From Cyanophora paradoxa (taxonomy: Eukaryota > Glaucocystophyceae > Cyanophorales > Cyanophoraceae), in NCBI GenBank assembly GCA_004431415.1, contig QPMI01000059.1:248001-312000 (forward strand): DNA of 64,000 bases, given 5' to 3'. Shown piece by piece: positions 34,382 through 44,974 of this stretch; within the stretch, counting starts at the first letter, position 1, and every line of letters starts with the position of its first letter. A program made the position numbers and the translations under genes. The notes below the pieces were generated by a model that saw nothing but the letters and a program-made list of their open reading frames with translations, did no database searches and was not told the origin of the DNA.

Positions 34382-36194
34382 CTACCCTAGGCCTCCAGGG
34401 GCCCCGAAGCTGCGGCTGGCTTGCTCAGAAGCGGCTGGTGTCTGCAATCCAGGGCCGAAGGCGGGGCTTAAGAATGTAACAATCACGAGCACTGCGAGAT
34501 TAAAGCGCACCGCCGAAGCTGCGCTCTCCGCTGTACGTTCCGAACCCGCCGTAGCGCTGGCCACCCTGCTGCTGCTGATTCTGCCAGTCCTGATCTGCGC
34601 GCACAAGCAAGCGAAATCTTGTAAGACACAAGCTCGATTATCACACGCCTCCCCTTCTTAAATTTTCTATGAAGTTGCAGGCGCGCACCGCCGAACCGCT
34701 GCCCCCCGAAGGACTGGCCCTTCCCCTCGCGGTCCCCCTGCAGACCTGCTCACGCCCAATAAGAACGAACACGCGAATTCGAGATATGTATGAATTTGCG
34801 CGCGCGAGCTTGCAGCTTTGATTTTCGCACCATAGCGCTCCTGGCCGCCGTAGCCGCCGTAGCCGCCGCCTGCGCATACAGAGCGAGAAGATCGATCGCT
34901 ATATAGCTATGCATGACCGTGTGGCCAGCGATGCGAATATTATATAATTAATTCAACTCATTTACCGAAGCGGTCCTGCCCGTAGCGGCCCTGGCCGTAG
35001 GGCTGGTTCTGCCAGTCCTGACCTGCGTGAACTTTTAGTGGGCGCTTTAATTTGAAAAACTGCAGTGAATTCGAAGCATCTTAAGTAGAAAATATATGCA
35101 CTATTTAGGTATAGATCTAGATTTTAAATAGGAGCGACTCCTGTTTCGCTCTGGATTGAAATGCGGTTTTGCGTGCGCACCGAAGCGCTGGCCGCCTTGC
35201 TGCTGCTGCTGCCACGGCTGGTTCTGCCAGTCCTGACCTGCAAAACTTTGAAACAATTGTACACATACAAGCGCGCATAATATTAATTGTAATAATATCG
35301 ACCAGCTCCAGATCGATATTAATCAAGTACTAATACTGAGGGCGCCGGCGCCGAGTACTAATCGGCGCACCGAAGCGCTCCCGCTCACCGAAGCGCTGCT
35401 GGAAGTCCTGCCCGTAGCCTGCGCAGGCGCAGAATGAACAGGAAACGCGCTTTCAACAATGCTAGCGCTGGACGAATCTTAAGCCTTCGCGATATATATA
35501 AAGTCACAGGTCGACTTTCCCATCGGAAATATAATTATGAAGTCAAAGCCGCACGAGCGCATATATAGCGCACCGGTACGCTGGAAGTCCTGTCCCCCAA
35601 AGCCACCTGAGCCGCGGCCGTGCAGATCAGTTTTCGAGTTCGGCGGATCCGGATCGTTTCCTAAGCCGCGGCCTAAGCCTAAGCCATTTTCTAAGCCGCG
35701 GCCGTCCGGCCTAAGCCTAATCCGGATCGAATTCAGCTTCCTAAGGCGCGGCCGTGCAGATCAGTTTCGAATTCAAATTCGGCGGATCCGTATCGTTTCT
35801 GGAGATCGCAAAGCAATGATTTCAGGGATTCAAATTTCGCACCGTACCGCTCCTGACCGCCGTAGCCGCCTCCTGCAGATCGATGTTCAGGATCAGTTTC
35901 GCGGTGCGAGATTCCCTGCAGCTGTCTGTGCATGCAGCCATGCAGTTATCTTTATAATTAATTATAATTATGAGCACCGAAGCGGTCCTGGTTGAAGCGG
36001 CCCTGCTGCTGCAGGTTCTGCCAGTCCTGACCTGCACGAAAATTGATCGTAAATAGAAGAGTACGTTTACTCGCTTTCAGACTCGGGAAATTTTAGGGCT
36101 CGAGTTCGATTCAGAGCGCGCCACCGAAGCGGTCGCGGTCGCCGTAGCGCTGGAAGTCCTGCTGCCCGAAGCCGCCCTGGTCGCCGCGGCCTGC
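34382..36194 (-). CDS. Gly/Gln/Tyr/Arg low-complexity protein built of duplicated exons (prion-like/RGG-like), 5' end open
   Basis: At least eleven short exons, each about 40-75 bp and bounded by CAG and G/GTGCG signals, encode variants of one motif: GQDWQNQPYGQGRYGQDRFG (about 34966-35025), GQDWQNQPWQQQQQGGQRFG (about 35180-35240), GQDWQNLQQQGRFNQDRFG (about 35975-36033), QDWQNQQQQGGQRYGGFG (about 34540-34593), GGYGGYGGQERYG (about 34830), GFGQQDFQRYGDRDRFGG (about 36121-36194). All introns examined are phase 1, so exons can be duplicated without breaking the frame. The last exon reads TPAASEQASRSFGAPGGLG and stops at 34382. Such Tyr/Arg/Gln-rich repeats are typical of RNA-binding or phase-separating proteins; no folded domain was found, though one may lie in unseen 5' exons. 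It could also be a structural protein. Confidence 0.65.
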
Positions 36195-37025
36195 CGCGCA
36201 CGCGGGGTCGAACGGCGGGCACCGCACGCGCTCCGGGCCCTTCTCCCCTGCGCGGATTCGATCACGAATCGAAGCGCCCGCATGCGCAGTTGACATCGAT
36301 ATCGCAATCGAGGACACGGGAGACAGCGCGGGAGAAGCGCGCTCGAGCTCGCGATCGGTAGAGGCCTAGAGGGAGAGGGCACGGGAGACAGCGCGGGAGA
36401 AGCGCGCACCGACCCCGGACGGACCGTAGTTCGAAGTGCCTGCGCGAGAGCGAGATCGATCAACCGCGGCGTCGTTCAGAGGCGTCGGTCGAGAAATCGA
36501 ATTTTCCGCATGGGTCCGAACCGAACTGCGATCGAACTGCGTCAATACGGATCACAAGAGCAGCGCGCGCGTCGACGCTCGAGCCTCGGAGCGCACAGAC
36601 ATGGTGGCGGAGATTTGATCGGGTGCACGTGCGAGCGAGGCCCTGAGGCGAACTGGAAATGGAGTGCGGTCGAAGAGTCCGAATTCGCCACACCCGAGAG
36701 CTCGAGGGGAGATAAGCTCGAGGGGAGATCTCAGAATCTAGAGCTAGAGGAATCGCGAGCAGGCCATGAGCTCATTTCATCGGATGTTTGAAATTTGAGA
36801 AGACCTACAGCCTTTGAGAAGACCTAAGAAGGAGGAGCACAGCTAGCTAGATAGCCTAGTAGACTGCAAATTTCGCAAGATCTAAATCGAGCCTGATCAT
36901 GACCATGAGCCGAGCCGAGGCGCCCCGCCCCCTTCGATCGCGAGCTCCTCCCCTCCCCTCCCTCCCCCCTCCCCCTCCCCTCTCCGCCCCCCCCCCCCCC
37001 CCCCCCCCACGCCCCCCACCCCTGC
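36195..37025. other. Region with unresolved 5' exons and a C20 tract
   Basis: This probably contains the start of the low-complexity gene (minus; frame ERVRCPPFDPACA near 36200-36240) and perhaps exons of a plus-strand gene ending at 37064. A plus-strand 93-codon frame at 36510-36791 is unsupported. The C run at about 36988-37008 is on the plus strand. Confidence 0.35.
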
Positions 37026-37064
37026 AGGCGACTTTGGATCCTGGGAGGAAGACAAATTCACTGA
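37026..37064 (+). CDS. Candidate terminal exon of an unknown plus-strand gene
   Basis: After a poly-C tract and a CCCTGCAG acceptor, the plus strand reads DFGSWEEDKFTD and stops with TAG. The poly-C orientation matches plus-strand transcription. Upstream exons were not identified, so this is a weak call. Confidence 0.3.
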   Translation, partial: RRLWILGGRQIH

Positions 37065-37329
37065 CTAGTACTGGAAACCGGATCATACTATGGCTATGTA
37101 AATTAAAACAACCCAACAACGATTCCATTATATATAACTAGAGTTGCGAGATAGCCGGCGAGCCTGCGCATGTGAGCCTAGAGAATACTGCGACATGCAT
37201 ATGTGCACCGGTATACTATGATAGCTAGAAGCCTCAAAGCAAAGAAAGCCTAAAAGATAGTTCAAGGTAGAGCCGCTGAGCATTATGGCATAAATTAAAC
37301 CTACGATGGCCACGATGCTGATCCGATAC

Positions 37330-39702
37330 TAATCAGCCGGCGCCCGCGGCGGCCCCGGACTCGCGGTCACGCGCCGTGGTCGCCCCGGCGGCCCGGGCGC
37401 GCGCCCCGGGCCAGCTGCAGCCGCCTGGGACGTCGACGGTCTAGAGTTGATAAGAACACCGAGCTCGAGTGCCACGGTGCAAGCAAAGCCAAGCGTGCCG
37501 GGCACATCCTATAGCTAGCTAGCCTCAACTCTTCCGCCACACCTAAGCCACCTTGGGCTATCTCTCCACGCGGTTCCATGCCGTCGTCGCCCCGGCGGCC
37601 CGCGCGTGCGTGCGGCTGCGCCATCGCATCGCCAGCATCGCCGCGCGCGTCGTCGCCCTGCCGCAGAAACAGGACCGGATCCGGATCAGTTGCATGGAAG
37701 AACAGCACCAGGCCAGTAAATGCTTCTAGCATTGTTTTAGTCTCTCTTTCGAAATTCTCTCATTTGAATTATAAGTAAGAGCCCGCGGCCGGCCCGGCGG
37801 CCCGCTCGCGCATGCGCACCTGTACGCGCGCTTGCGGCTGTAGGACGAGAAGGCGAGCGAGGCGGCGAGGACGGCCAGCGACGCGCCGCAGATCCCGAAC
37901 GCGACGTACGCCGACTGCCTCGGCGAATCAGTGAGGCGTACGTACACACAAATCGAAGGCTCATGATCGTGAGTGATCGATCACCTCGGCCCCCGGGCCG
38001 CCCTTCAGGAGCGGGGTCGCGATGGCGAGGACGAGGAAGAGCAGATTGAGGGCGACGCCCCCGAGGCCGCCCTGGACGGAACGTTAACCAAATCAATCCC
38101 AAATTTGAGCGCAATGGAGGCTCATGATCAGCTTCCTGGACTACATTCTTGTTAACGAGATTGGAGGATTAGAACGTTAACCAAATCAATTCCACGAGGC
38201 TAGTCACTAACATTCCTGGACTTCCTGGAAGCTGAGACACGAGGCTTAGGAAATGCGCAAGCCCCCGTAATTATATAAGAGCTTATAAAGCCCAGAAATC
38301 ATTAGCTCAAATTCAAATTCATGCGCGCGCGCGCGTGCGCACCCATCCGTTGCGCTAACGCTTCACGCTAAAGCTTCACGTTTCATTTAGAGCTAAAGCT
38401 TCACGGTTCATTTAGAGCTCATTCGCATACAGCTTAAGCTTCAAGCGCGGGCGCACCCATCCGTTGCGGAGGGCGCTGAAGCCGGGCTTGCCGTACGTCG
38501 CCGCGAAGTTCGCGAGGCACCCCAGGCAGTCTGCCGGGGCGGGGTGGCCATGGGTCAGCAAAGTGAACGTCAACTACGCGCTCCAGCGAGTGACGGCGCC
38601 TGGGGCTAGCGCTGCGGCGGCTCCCCGGTCTTCGGTAGGGATGCTAAATGAAACGCGCCGTCTCCAAGAAAACGGAGGCTCTTAACTTGAGCTTATAATA
38701 TTTAGCTTCAGATCTAGAACATTAGAAGCTCAAGAAAGAGTGGAAAGGGGCGCGCGCACAGAGGAGGAAAGTGCCGTAGTTGGCACCTTAGCTCAGCTCT
38801 AGCGGAAGCTTCTCTTTAATTTATGCTTGATTATAAGTTCACACGCAAAAAGCTTCGCGCTTAGCTCTAGATTATTGGAAGAAGCAAGAAAGGAGGAAAG
38901 TGCCGTAGATGGAGACTTAGCTTCAGAGGAGGCGCACTCGGTGCCATACGACGTTGTCTCTCTATAGCTAAGCTCTCTTTAAAGATATACATGAAAGACA
39001 CTTTAAGGTGGATGTTTGACGGATGATTTAGCTTGCTCGCTTCGATTCGGGCTCGGGGCGCACAGAGCAGGAAATTGAAGTGCCTTAGCTTGAGCTTAAC
39101 TTGAGCTTAACTTTAGAAAGAGTGGAAACGTTTAACGGGCGCACAGAGGAGGAAGGTGCCGAAGATGGAGACGCTCGTCAGGGCCCCCGCCACCACCGGC
39201 TGCGCGAACGCACATAAAATGAGATCGAAGCGAAGGCCGAGGGCGGGGCGCAGCGGCGCGCTCGCTCGTTCTGGCTCCACCCCCGCCCCGCCCCGCCCCG
39301 CTCCGCCAGTGTTGACAGGCCCAAAGATCTAGGAGGGCCCCGCAGCTAGCCCTCCGCCTCTAGGCCGAGAGGCCGAGAGCTAGCTCCCCGCCAATCCCCC
39401 AGAGGGCTCTACAGCTAGGCCCCCGCCTTATCTCTAGCCCCTCATGATCATGATCACCCCCGCAGCTAGCCCCCCGCCACACCCGCCCCCTCCCTCCGCC
39501 TCGGGCGCACGTAGGCGAGGCCGAGGAGGGCGAGGGCGGCGGAGACGGCGGTGCAGAGGTAGATCGCCTTTTCCGGCGTCCCTGCGAGGCGGGCGGCGGA
39601 TCGGAGTAAGGACCGGCTTAGGGCGGCGGAGTTAGGCCGGGGGCTAGCTTTATAGCTAGCTAGCTGTAGGACGGGGCGGGGCGGAGCGGGGCGGGGGCAG
39701 GT

Positions 39703-39736
<34 letters not shown>

Positions 39737-42443
39737 CGGGGCGGGGCGGGGGCGGACCGTAGGAGGGGTGGAGGGAGCGGAAGAGGGCGGGGAGGCTCCC
39801 CTCCACCCCCGCCTGGTACGTCAGCTGCGCCCCGGGTATACATCAGCCGTTCAGACTCGTTTGGCATTCGAGTAGATAAATAGATAGATCAGATAGATAG
39901 AGTACGTCAGCTGCGCCCCGTATATACATCAGCGCTGGCTGTCTGGACGCTTAAGCTGAAGCGGAAGCTTAATCATCAATTCAACGTTGCGATTGGCTTT
40001 TAAGCATAGACAGAAAGATTAGATACGGTACGTCAGCTGCCCCGCTGCGCCCCGCATCATGATCAGCCGTTCAGACTCGATTGGCATGCCAGTAGATAGA
40101 TAGATAGATTAGATCCGTCAGCCTCTAGCCCCTGTGGGTCGGGGTAGTTAGATAGATAGATAGATAGATAGATAGATCAGACCCGGTACGTCGGCTGCAC
40201 CGCGCCCTCCAGCTAGCCCTAGTGCCACTTATACCCCTTCTCCACACGAAAGGCCTCGAGCTCGTTGGGGGAGGGGGGGAAGGGGGGTAGATGCCCTTAG
40301 ATCCTTTTTGGAGAGGGGTACCTTGACGCCGGCGTTGACGGAGGAGACGTAGGAGCCGTTGCCGCCCCCGCCGCCGCCGCCCCCGCCAGCGCCCCGTCCG
40401 CGCTCCGCACCCGCCCCGAGAGCGCCAGCTGCGAACGTAGGAGGAGTAGTCAACGTTGTAGCAGCGGGTTATATTTAGATTAGAGATGTTGGGGGTACGC
40501 GCGCACCTTGGCGGAGGAGTAGGAGAGGGCGTAGAGGACGATGGGGTACAGCAGCGAAACGTAGATGCCTGCGTGGGGGGGGGGAGTAGGGAGGGAGGGG
40601 GGTACGGTGCTCAGAAGCGTGGACGCATATACTGGCCGGAAAGCGGGTGCGGGGAGAGGGAGAGGCGCCCAGTAAGAATGAAGCGAGGGATTTAGATCCC
40701 TCGCGGGTGTGGCGGAGGCGCTAGGCGTGCTCCCGTTCTAGAAGCGGCGGCGTCAGAGCGAGGGAGCCCGGATCCGGCCCCGGGCCCTAGGCCAACCTGG
40801 CCGGAACTTCGGAATGCGAAGCGGGTGCGGGGAGAGATAGAGGCGCCCAGCGCTCCTAGAGGGGCCCGGGCCCTTCCCTAGGCCGCAGACCCTGTACCCC
40901 CCGCAGAGCGAGGAAGCCGGGATCCGGCCCGGCCGAGCCCCAGGCCAACTCCTTAACCCGACCGCTGGACCCTGCGTCCTCTCCCCCCGCCTCCACCCCC
41001 CCCCCAAAAAAGGAGGCGGGTGTACCCCTGGGGATGTGGCGGCGGACGTCGATCGTGTCGGGGGCGAAGTTCACGGCGGATTCGAACCCGATGTAGATCA
41101 CGATCGCCAGCGTCACCTGAGCGCGGGTGAGCGCGAGTGACCCCCCCCCCCCGCCCGGAGCCGCTCAGATGAGCCCGCCCGGAGCCGCTCGGAACGGGGC
41201 CTCTCTAAGAATTCAGGCACGAGCCGGGCGTCTATGGGGCCCCCACACGACAGTCCGCGTGCGCGCGCGCTAGGACGCCCGCTCGCGGACCCTGGCCCCT
41301 TCTAAATGGGCCATGAAATATATTGCGCCGTCCCCTAGTTATTATAAGGGGCAGGCACCTGGGAGAGGAACGCGGATATCGATGCGGACAGGAGGATATA
41401 CATAGATGTTGGATAGATGTTGGAAAGTATACTGCGCCGTGCCTAGTTATAAGGGACAGGCACCGCAAGTCACTAGTTCAAAGGGTTTTCTAACAAAGTA
41501 GCAAGATTTCAAGCACGATAGTAGAAATGTACAGCGCCGTCGCTAGTTATTTGTTAAGGGGGCTGGGCCTCTCTGGCTGGGCCCGGCGGCCTCTCTAGAG
41601 ATCGCTGTAGATCCCTTGGGGCGCCCCTAGTGGACCCCCTTCTGACCGTCCGGCACACGGACCCTGGACCCCCTAAATGGGCCATGAAATATACTGCGCC
41701 GCCCCTAGTTATTGTAAGGGGCAGGCACCTGGGAAAGGAAAGCCGAGGCGGACGTGGGGGCGAAGGTCGACGAGGCGGTCGCCGCCCACTCCTCCGGCCC
41801 CAGGCCCCGCGGGTTCACGATCCGGTACTAAAAATAGATCGTTGGCGAGGGTACAGGGGAGGACGCGGGGGGGGGGGGAGTGAGGGGATACGCGCACGAG
41901 GAAGGCCATGATGGAGAAGAGGAGGATGGCGACGACCTGAGAGGGGGGGGTACAGTCGGAGGAGGAAGGGGCGGGGGGAGGGGAGGGAGGGAGGGGTACC
42001 TGGATGGCCACGATGCCGAGGTTGAAGTCGGAGGAGAATCGCGTACCCGCCACGCAGACGGCCGCCGCGGCCAGGGCCACAGCAATCGCGAACCCCATCT
42101 GCAGGCTCAAGGACGCCTGAGGGGGTACCGGAATGAGCCACTGGCCATGGGTAGCGCAGCGGGGTACGGGCCTGGATCCTGAAGCCCGTGGAGAGAAGGT
42201 ACCCCATGTTCGAGGCGATCGGGGCGAGGACGCTGCTGGGGTACACCTGCTCGGGGCGGGCGTCAGACAGAGCGGGCGGGGGTACTTGAAACGGCGGCGG
42301 GGGGGTACCCAGTAGAGGAGAAAGCCGCCGTAGAAGGCCCCAAGCTGGAGGGGCCTCGCGAAGCGGCGGATGAGGGGTATCTTGCTGCTCTCGAACGCGG
42401 CCTGTACCCCCCTCGTCGAACGGGAGCGACGGCGGAGACGTGA

Positions 42444-42479
<36 letters not shown>

Positions 42480-43090
42480 GCTCGCCTCGCAGTAGTCGTA
42501 GATGCCGCCCAGGCGGGGGTACCTGTTTCGCCCCTTTAGGCGCCGGGAAGCTCGCAGGAGGGGGCGGAGTGAGGGGGTAGGGGGGTACCGGACGGCGAGG
42601 GTGGAGAAAGAGAGGGCGGTGAGGTACGTGATTATGCCGGAGGCGACCACTCCGATCCTGCGCCAGCTCAGAGAGGGGTACAGGCGCGCCGTACAGGGGG
42701 GGTAGAGGTGCTCGCCACATGTCGGACCACGTCGGGTTGCCGTAGAAGTCCGTCGCCGAGATTTGAAGCGCGAGCGTACTCCAGAAAAGTCCGAGGGGGG
42801 CCTGCGCATGCGGCGCGGCGGGAGCGGCGGCGGGGACGGCGGCGGGTCAGAGCGGGCGCGCGTGTGAGGCCGGGTGCGCTAGCTGGTCCGCCCGTCCAAG
42901 CTGGACGATCGCGCACCATAAAAGCGACCTGAGGAGAATGCGGTGCATGAGTTTAGAGCATCGGGAGAAAGCAAGCGCGCGAGGGCGCGGCGCCGGCGCA
43001 CCATCTTTGGAGCCGCGGAGGGCGGATCGGATTTCGATCGGAGCGTTAGCTACGCGAGCGGCGCAGGTGAGGGGCCATACACACGTTCAT
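37330..43090 (-). CDS. APC-superfamily amino-acid permease-like membrane protein (multi-exon)
   Basis: Short minus-strand exons encode a polytopic membrane protein. They read LGLFWSTLALQISATDFYG (about 42760), IGVVASGIITYLTALSFST (about 42640), YPRLGGIYDYCEA (42500), LGAFYGGFLLYW (42330), YPSSVLAPIASNMGYLLSTG (42220), LQMGFAIAVALAAAAVCVAG (42090), LGIVAIQ (42010), VVAILLFSIMAFLVR (41920). Then comes the diagnostic VTLAIVIYIGFESAVNFAPD with RRHIPRG (about 41030-41110), matching the G.ES...... R.IP.G core of APC permeases. YVSLLYPIVLYALSYSS (40540), IYLCTAVSAALALLGLAYV (39540), LTSVSIFGTFLLC (39170), LNLLFLVLAIATPLL (38030) and FGICGASLAVLAASLAF (37880) follow. The tail is hydrophilic. A start at 43090 (ATGAAC then GTGTGT) is tentative, as is the stop near 37333. 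Substrate unknown. Several introns hold degenerate copies of exon ends. Confidence 0.7.
37440..37567. mobile_element. Dispersed foldback/MITE-like repeat, copy 3
   Basis: It begins TCTAGAGTTGATAAGAACACC-like sequence and ends CCACACCTAAGCCACCTTGG then GCTATCTCTCC, matching copies at 2771 and 7553. It lies in the last inferred intron of the APC-type gene. A shared phrase, TCGCCCCGGCGGCCCG, occurs on both sides (about 37380 and 37590). Confidence 0.6.
39706..39736. repeat. G31 homopolymer in an intron
   Basis: Thirty-one G, read as poly-C in the minus-strand APC-type transcript. Confidence 0.95.
41300..41745. repeat. Intron with repeated copies of a splice-donor region
   Basis: The real donor near 41729 reads (minus) CCCAG/GTGCCTGCCCCTTA. 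About 65 bp including it, down to AAATGGGCCATGAAATATA, is repeated at about 41300-41372, and shorter versions occur near 41425-41462 and 41530-41560. This gives several possible donors in one intron. Confidence 0.75.
42445..42478. repeat. G34 homopolymer in an intron
   Basis: Thirty-four G, read as poly-C in the APC-type transcript. It is close to the CAG acceptor side of the intron and may serve as a polypyrimidine tract. Confidence 0.95.
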
Positions 43091-43507
43091 GGTGATGTCG
43101 TTCGCCTCCTGCGGAGCGCGTGAGCTCGGCGGCTCGCGCGGGAAAGACACTCGGCGTTCTCGCACCAGGTACCGCTTCTGCCTGTCCTCCCCCTTTGCGC
43201 CGCCTGCGCTCGCCATTCTGTCCTACAGTCTACAGATTGACGGCTAGCTAAACTGCGCGCCCGCGGCCGGTCCCGCAGATCCAGAACCGGCGCCTCCCGC
43301 GCGCGAGGCACGCAGCGCGTCGGGTCCGGCTGCCCTTGAACTGCTGCTGTGGCTCCGCCGGCGGGCGCGCCGGGCTGTGCTGCTCTTGCCCCAGCTTTGA
43401 CACGGGTAGAGGGGTACAGTCGCAACAAGGCGCTCCGTATCGCTCTCGCATCTTTCAAGCTGGATCGGCACAACAAGAAGAGCGGCCGCAGGGATCCACC
43501 GCCGCCG
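43091..43507. promoter_or_regulatory. Divergent intergenic region (APC-type / OTU)
   Basis: About 417 bp separate the tentative starts of the minus-strand permease and the plus-strand OTU gene. No specific elements were identified, and an extra 5' exon of either gene could lie here. Confidence 0.35.
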
Positions 43508-44635
43508 ATGTTCGCGGCGCCGGGCTTCGCCCGGGCGGCGTCCGCCCTGCGCTTCGTGGCGGCGCCGCCAGCTGCCACCATCATTGGGCCAGCCGCGGCG
43601 GGCGTCCGCGTGCGCGTCGCACCTTTCGGCAATCAGAACAACAATCGCCGGGAGCCGCCGCGGCCGAGCGGGAGCCCGCAGCGGCCCAGAGAGAGACAGA
43701 CTTCGTGGTCAGGTTCGACCCTCTTCGGCATTGCAGCGATCGCCAGCAGCGTCGCGATCTTTGGATCTTCCTTGTACACGGCCTTCGCGGACGCCGCCGC
43801 ACGCGGCCTTTCTGCCGTCGCCGGCCCGGCGCGGGAGGCGCACATCTCGTATGACGTGCTCCGTAGCGCTGGCGACGGCCGGTGCCTCTTCCGCTCGGTG
43901 CGTAAACCGCTGGAAGCCTGCGAGCGGCTCTGCGCTGACGCACGCGGACCGCAGATCGTCCAGGGCAGGGCGTTCGCTCGCGGGGACCGCCTGACCCTCG
44001 ACGCGGAGACCAAGGAGGCCGACCAGCTGCGGAAACAGATATGCGATGCATTCCCGAGCTACAGGGAACAGTTCGAGGTGCGCGCTCCTGCCGCCGCCCG
44101 CGTCTGTCTCTGAACGAGTGATTGCTCGGCAGCTTTTCGGCGCTCTGCAGCCTGGCACGATGGACGCTTACTTGAAAAGACTCGCCAATCCAGCATTCTG
44201 GGGTCTGAGTCCCGACTCGCACGCGCCGCGCCGCAGATTTGATCGAGATTTGATCGCAGGCGGCGAGCTCGAGATGCTCATCGCTGCCGACCTTCTTAAG
44301 CTGCCCATCTTCGTGTACTTGTCCGACCGGACCGGTTACTACGCCATACAAAAGCGCGCCATTTTCGAATTTGATCCCGCGGTCCATCCGTCTCGCCGTG
44401 CTGACGCGTTTGGGCCGTGGCGCCGGCGCAGGTACGGCGAGCAGTACACGAAGTCAGACGCCATTCGGGTGCGCGCGCAGCTCCTGTCGTCCTCTTCCGC
44501 CAGCGGCGCCGCCGTCCTTCTCTCTGACTCGCCCCTGTCGTCTTTGCGCGGCCGCAGCTGCTGTACAATGGCTCTACGCACTACGATCTCCTCCTGCCAC
44601 GCGCCGGCTCGCCCCCTGCGAGCCGCGAGGAGTGA
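43508..44635 (+). CDS. OTU-family cysteine peptidase with N-terminal hydrophobic segment (5-6 exons)
   Basis: The ATG at 43508 opens MFAAPGFARAASALRFVAAP, a basic/Ala-rich leader that could target an organelle, then one TM-like segment (LFGIAAIASSVAIFGSSLY). The catalytic Asp/Cys motif follows as SAGDGRCLFRSV, then splicing at GTGCGTAAAC to IVQGRAFARGD. Later exons give QLRKQICDAFPSYREQFE, GTMDAYLKRLANPAFWG, GELEMLIAADLLKLPIFVYL and, last, LLYNGSTHYDLLLPR with the catalytic His in THYDLL, ending at TGA 44635. Order, spacing and all three catalytic features match OTU deubiquitinases. Membrane attachment or organelle location is inference. Donors are GTGCG-type, unlike the GTACCCC introns of neighbouring genes. 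Confidence 0.85.
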
Positions 44636-44974
44636 TCATAAGCGACGCTTCCGGGTCGGCCGCGTTGTTGTAGTTGTACGTATACTATATTCAAGCTCAC
44701 GATGCTTGATTGACATTCAAGCTGAAGCTAATCATAAAGCTTGCTCTACATTCATGATCACGGTCATGCTCAACCTTGTACCTGAACTGAAAGACGCGCG
44801 ACTAGCTAAGCCCTACCACTCGCGCGCTGGGTCGCCGCAGCCGCACGACGCTATCTGATTATGTAAGCATTGAAATTGATAGAAGCGAAGAAGCAAGATA
44901 GGTTTCAAAGCGGAAAGGAAAGCGAAGATTCGAAGGAAAGTAATGAAGAGGTGTAGGAAAACTAGCTAGTTGGG
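44636..44974. other. Convergent intergenic region, no gene seen
   Basis: This lies between the OTU (+) and papain-fold (-) genes. A TTCATGATCACGGTCATG palindromic patch is present. No coding signal. Confidence 0.45.
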
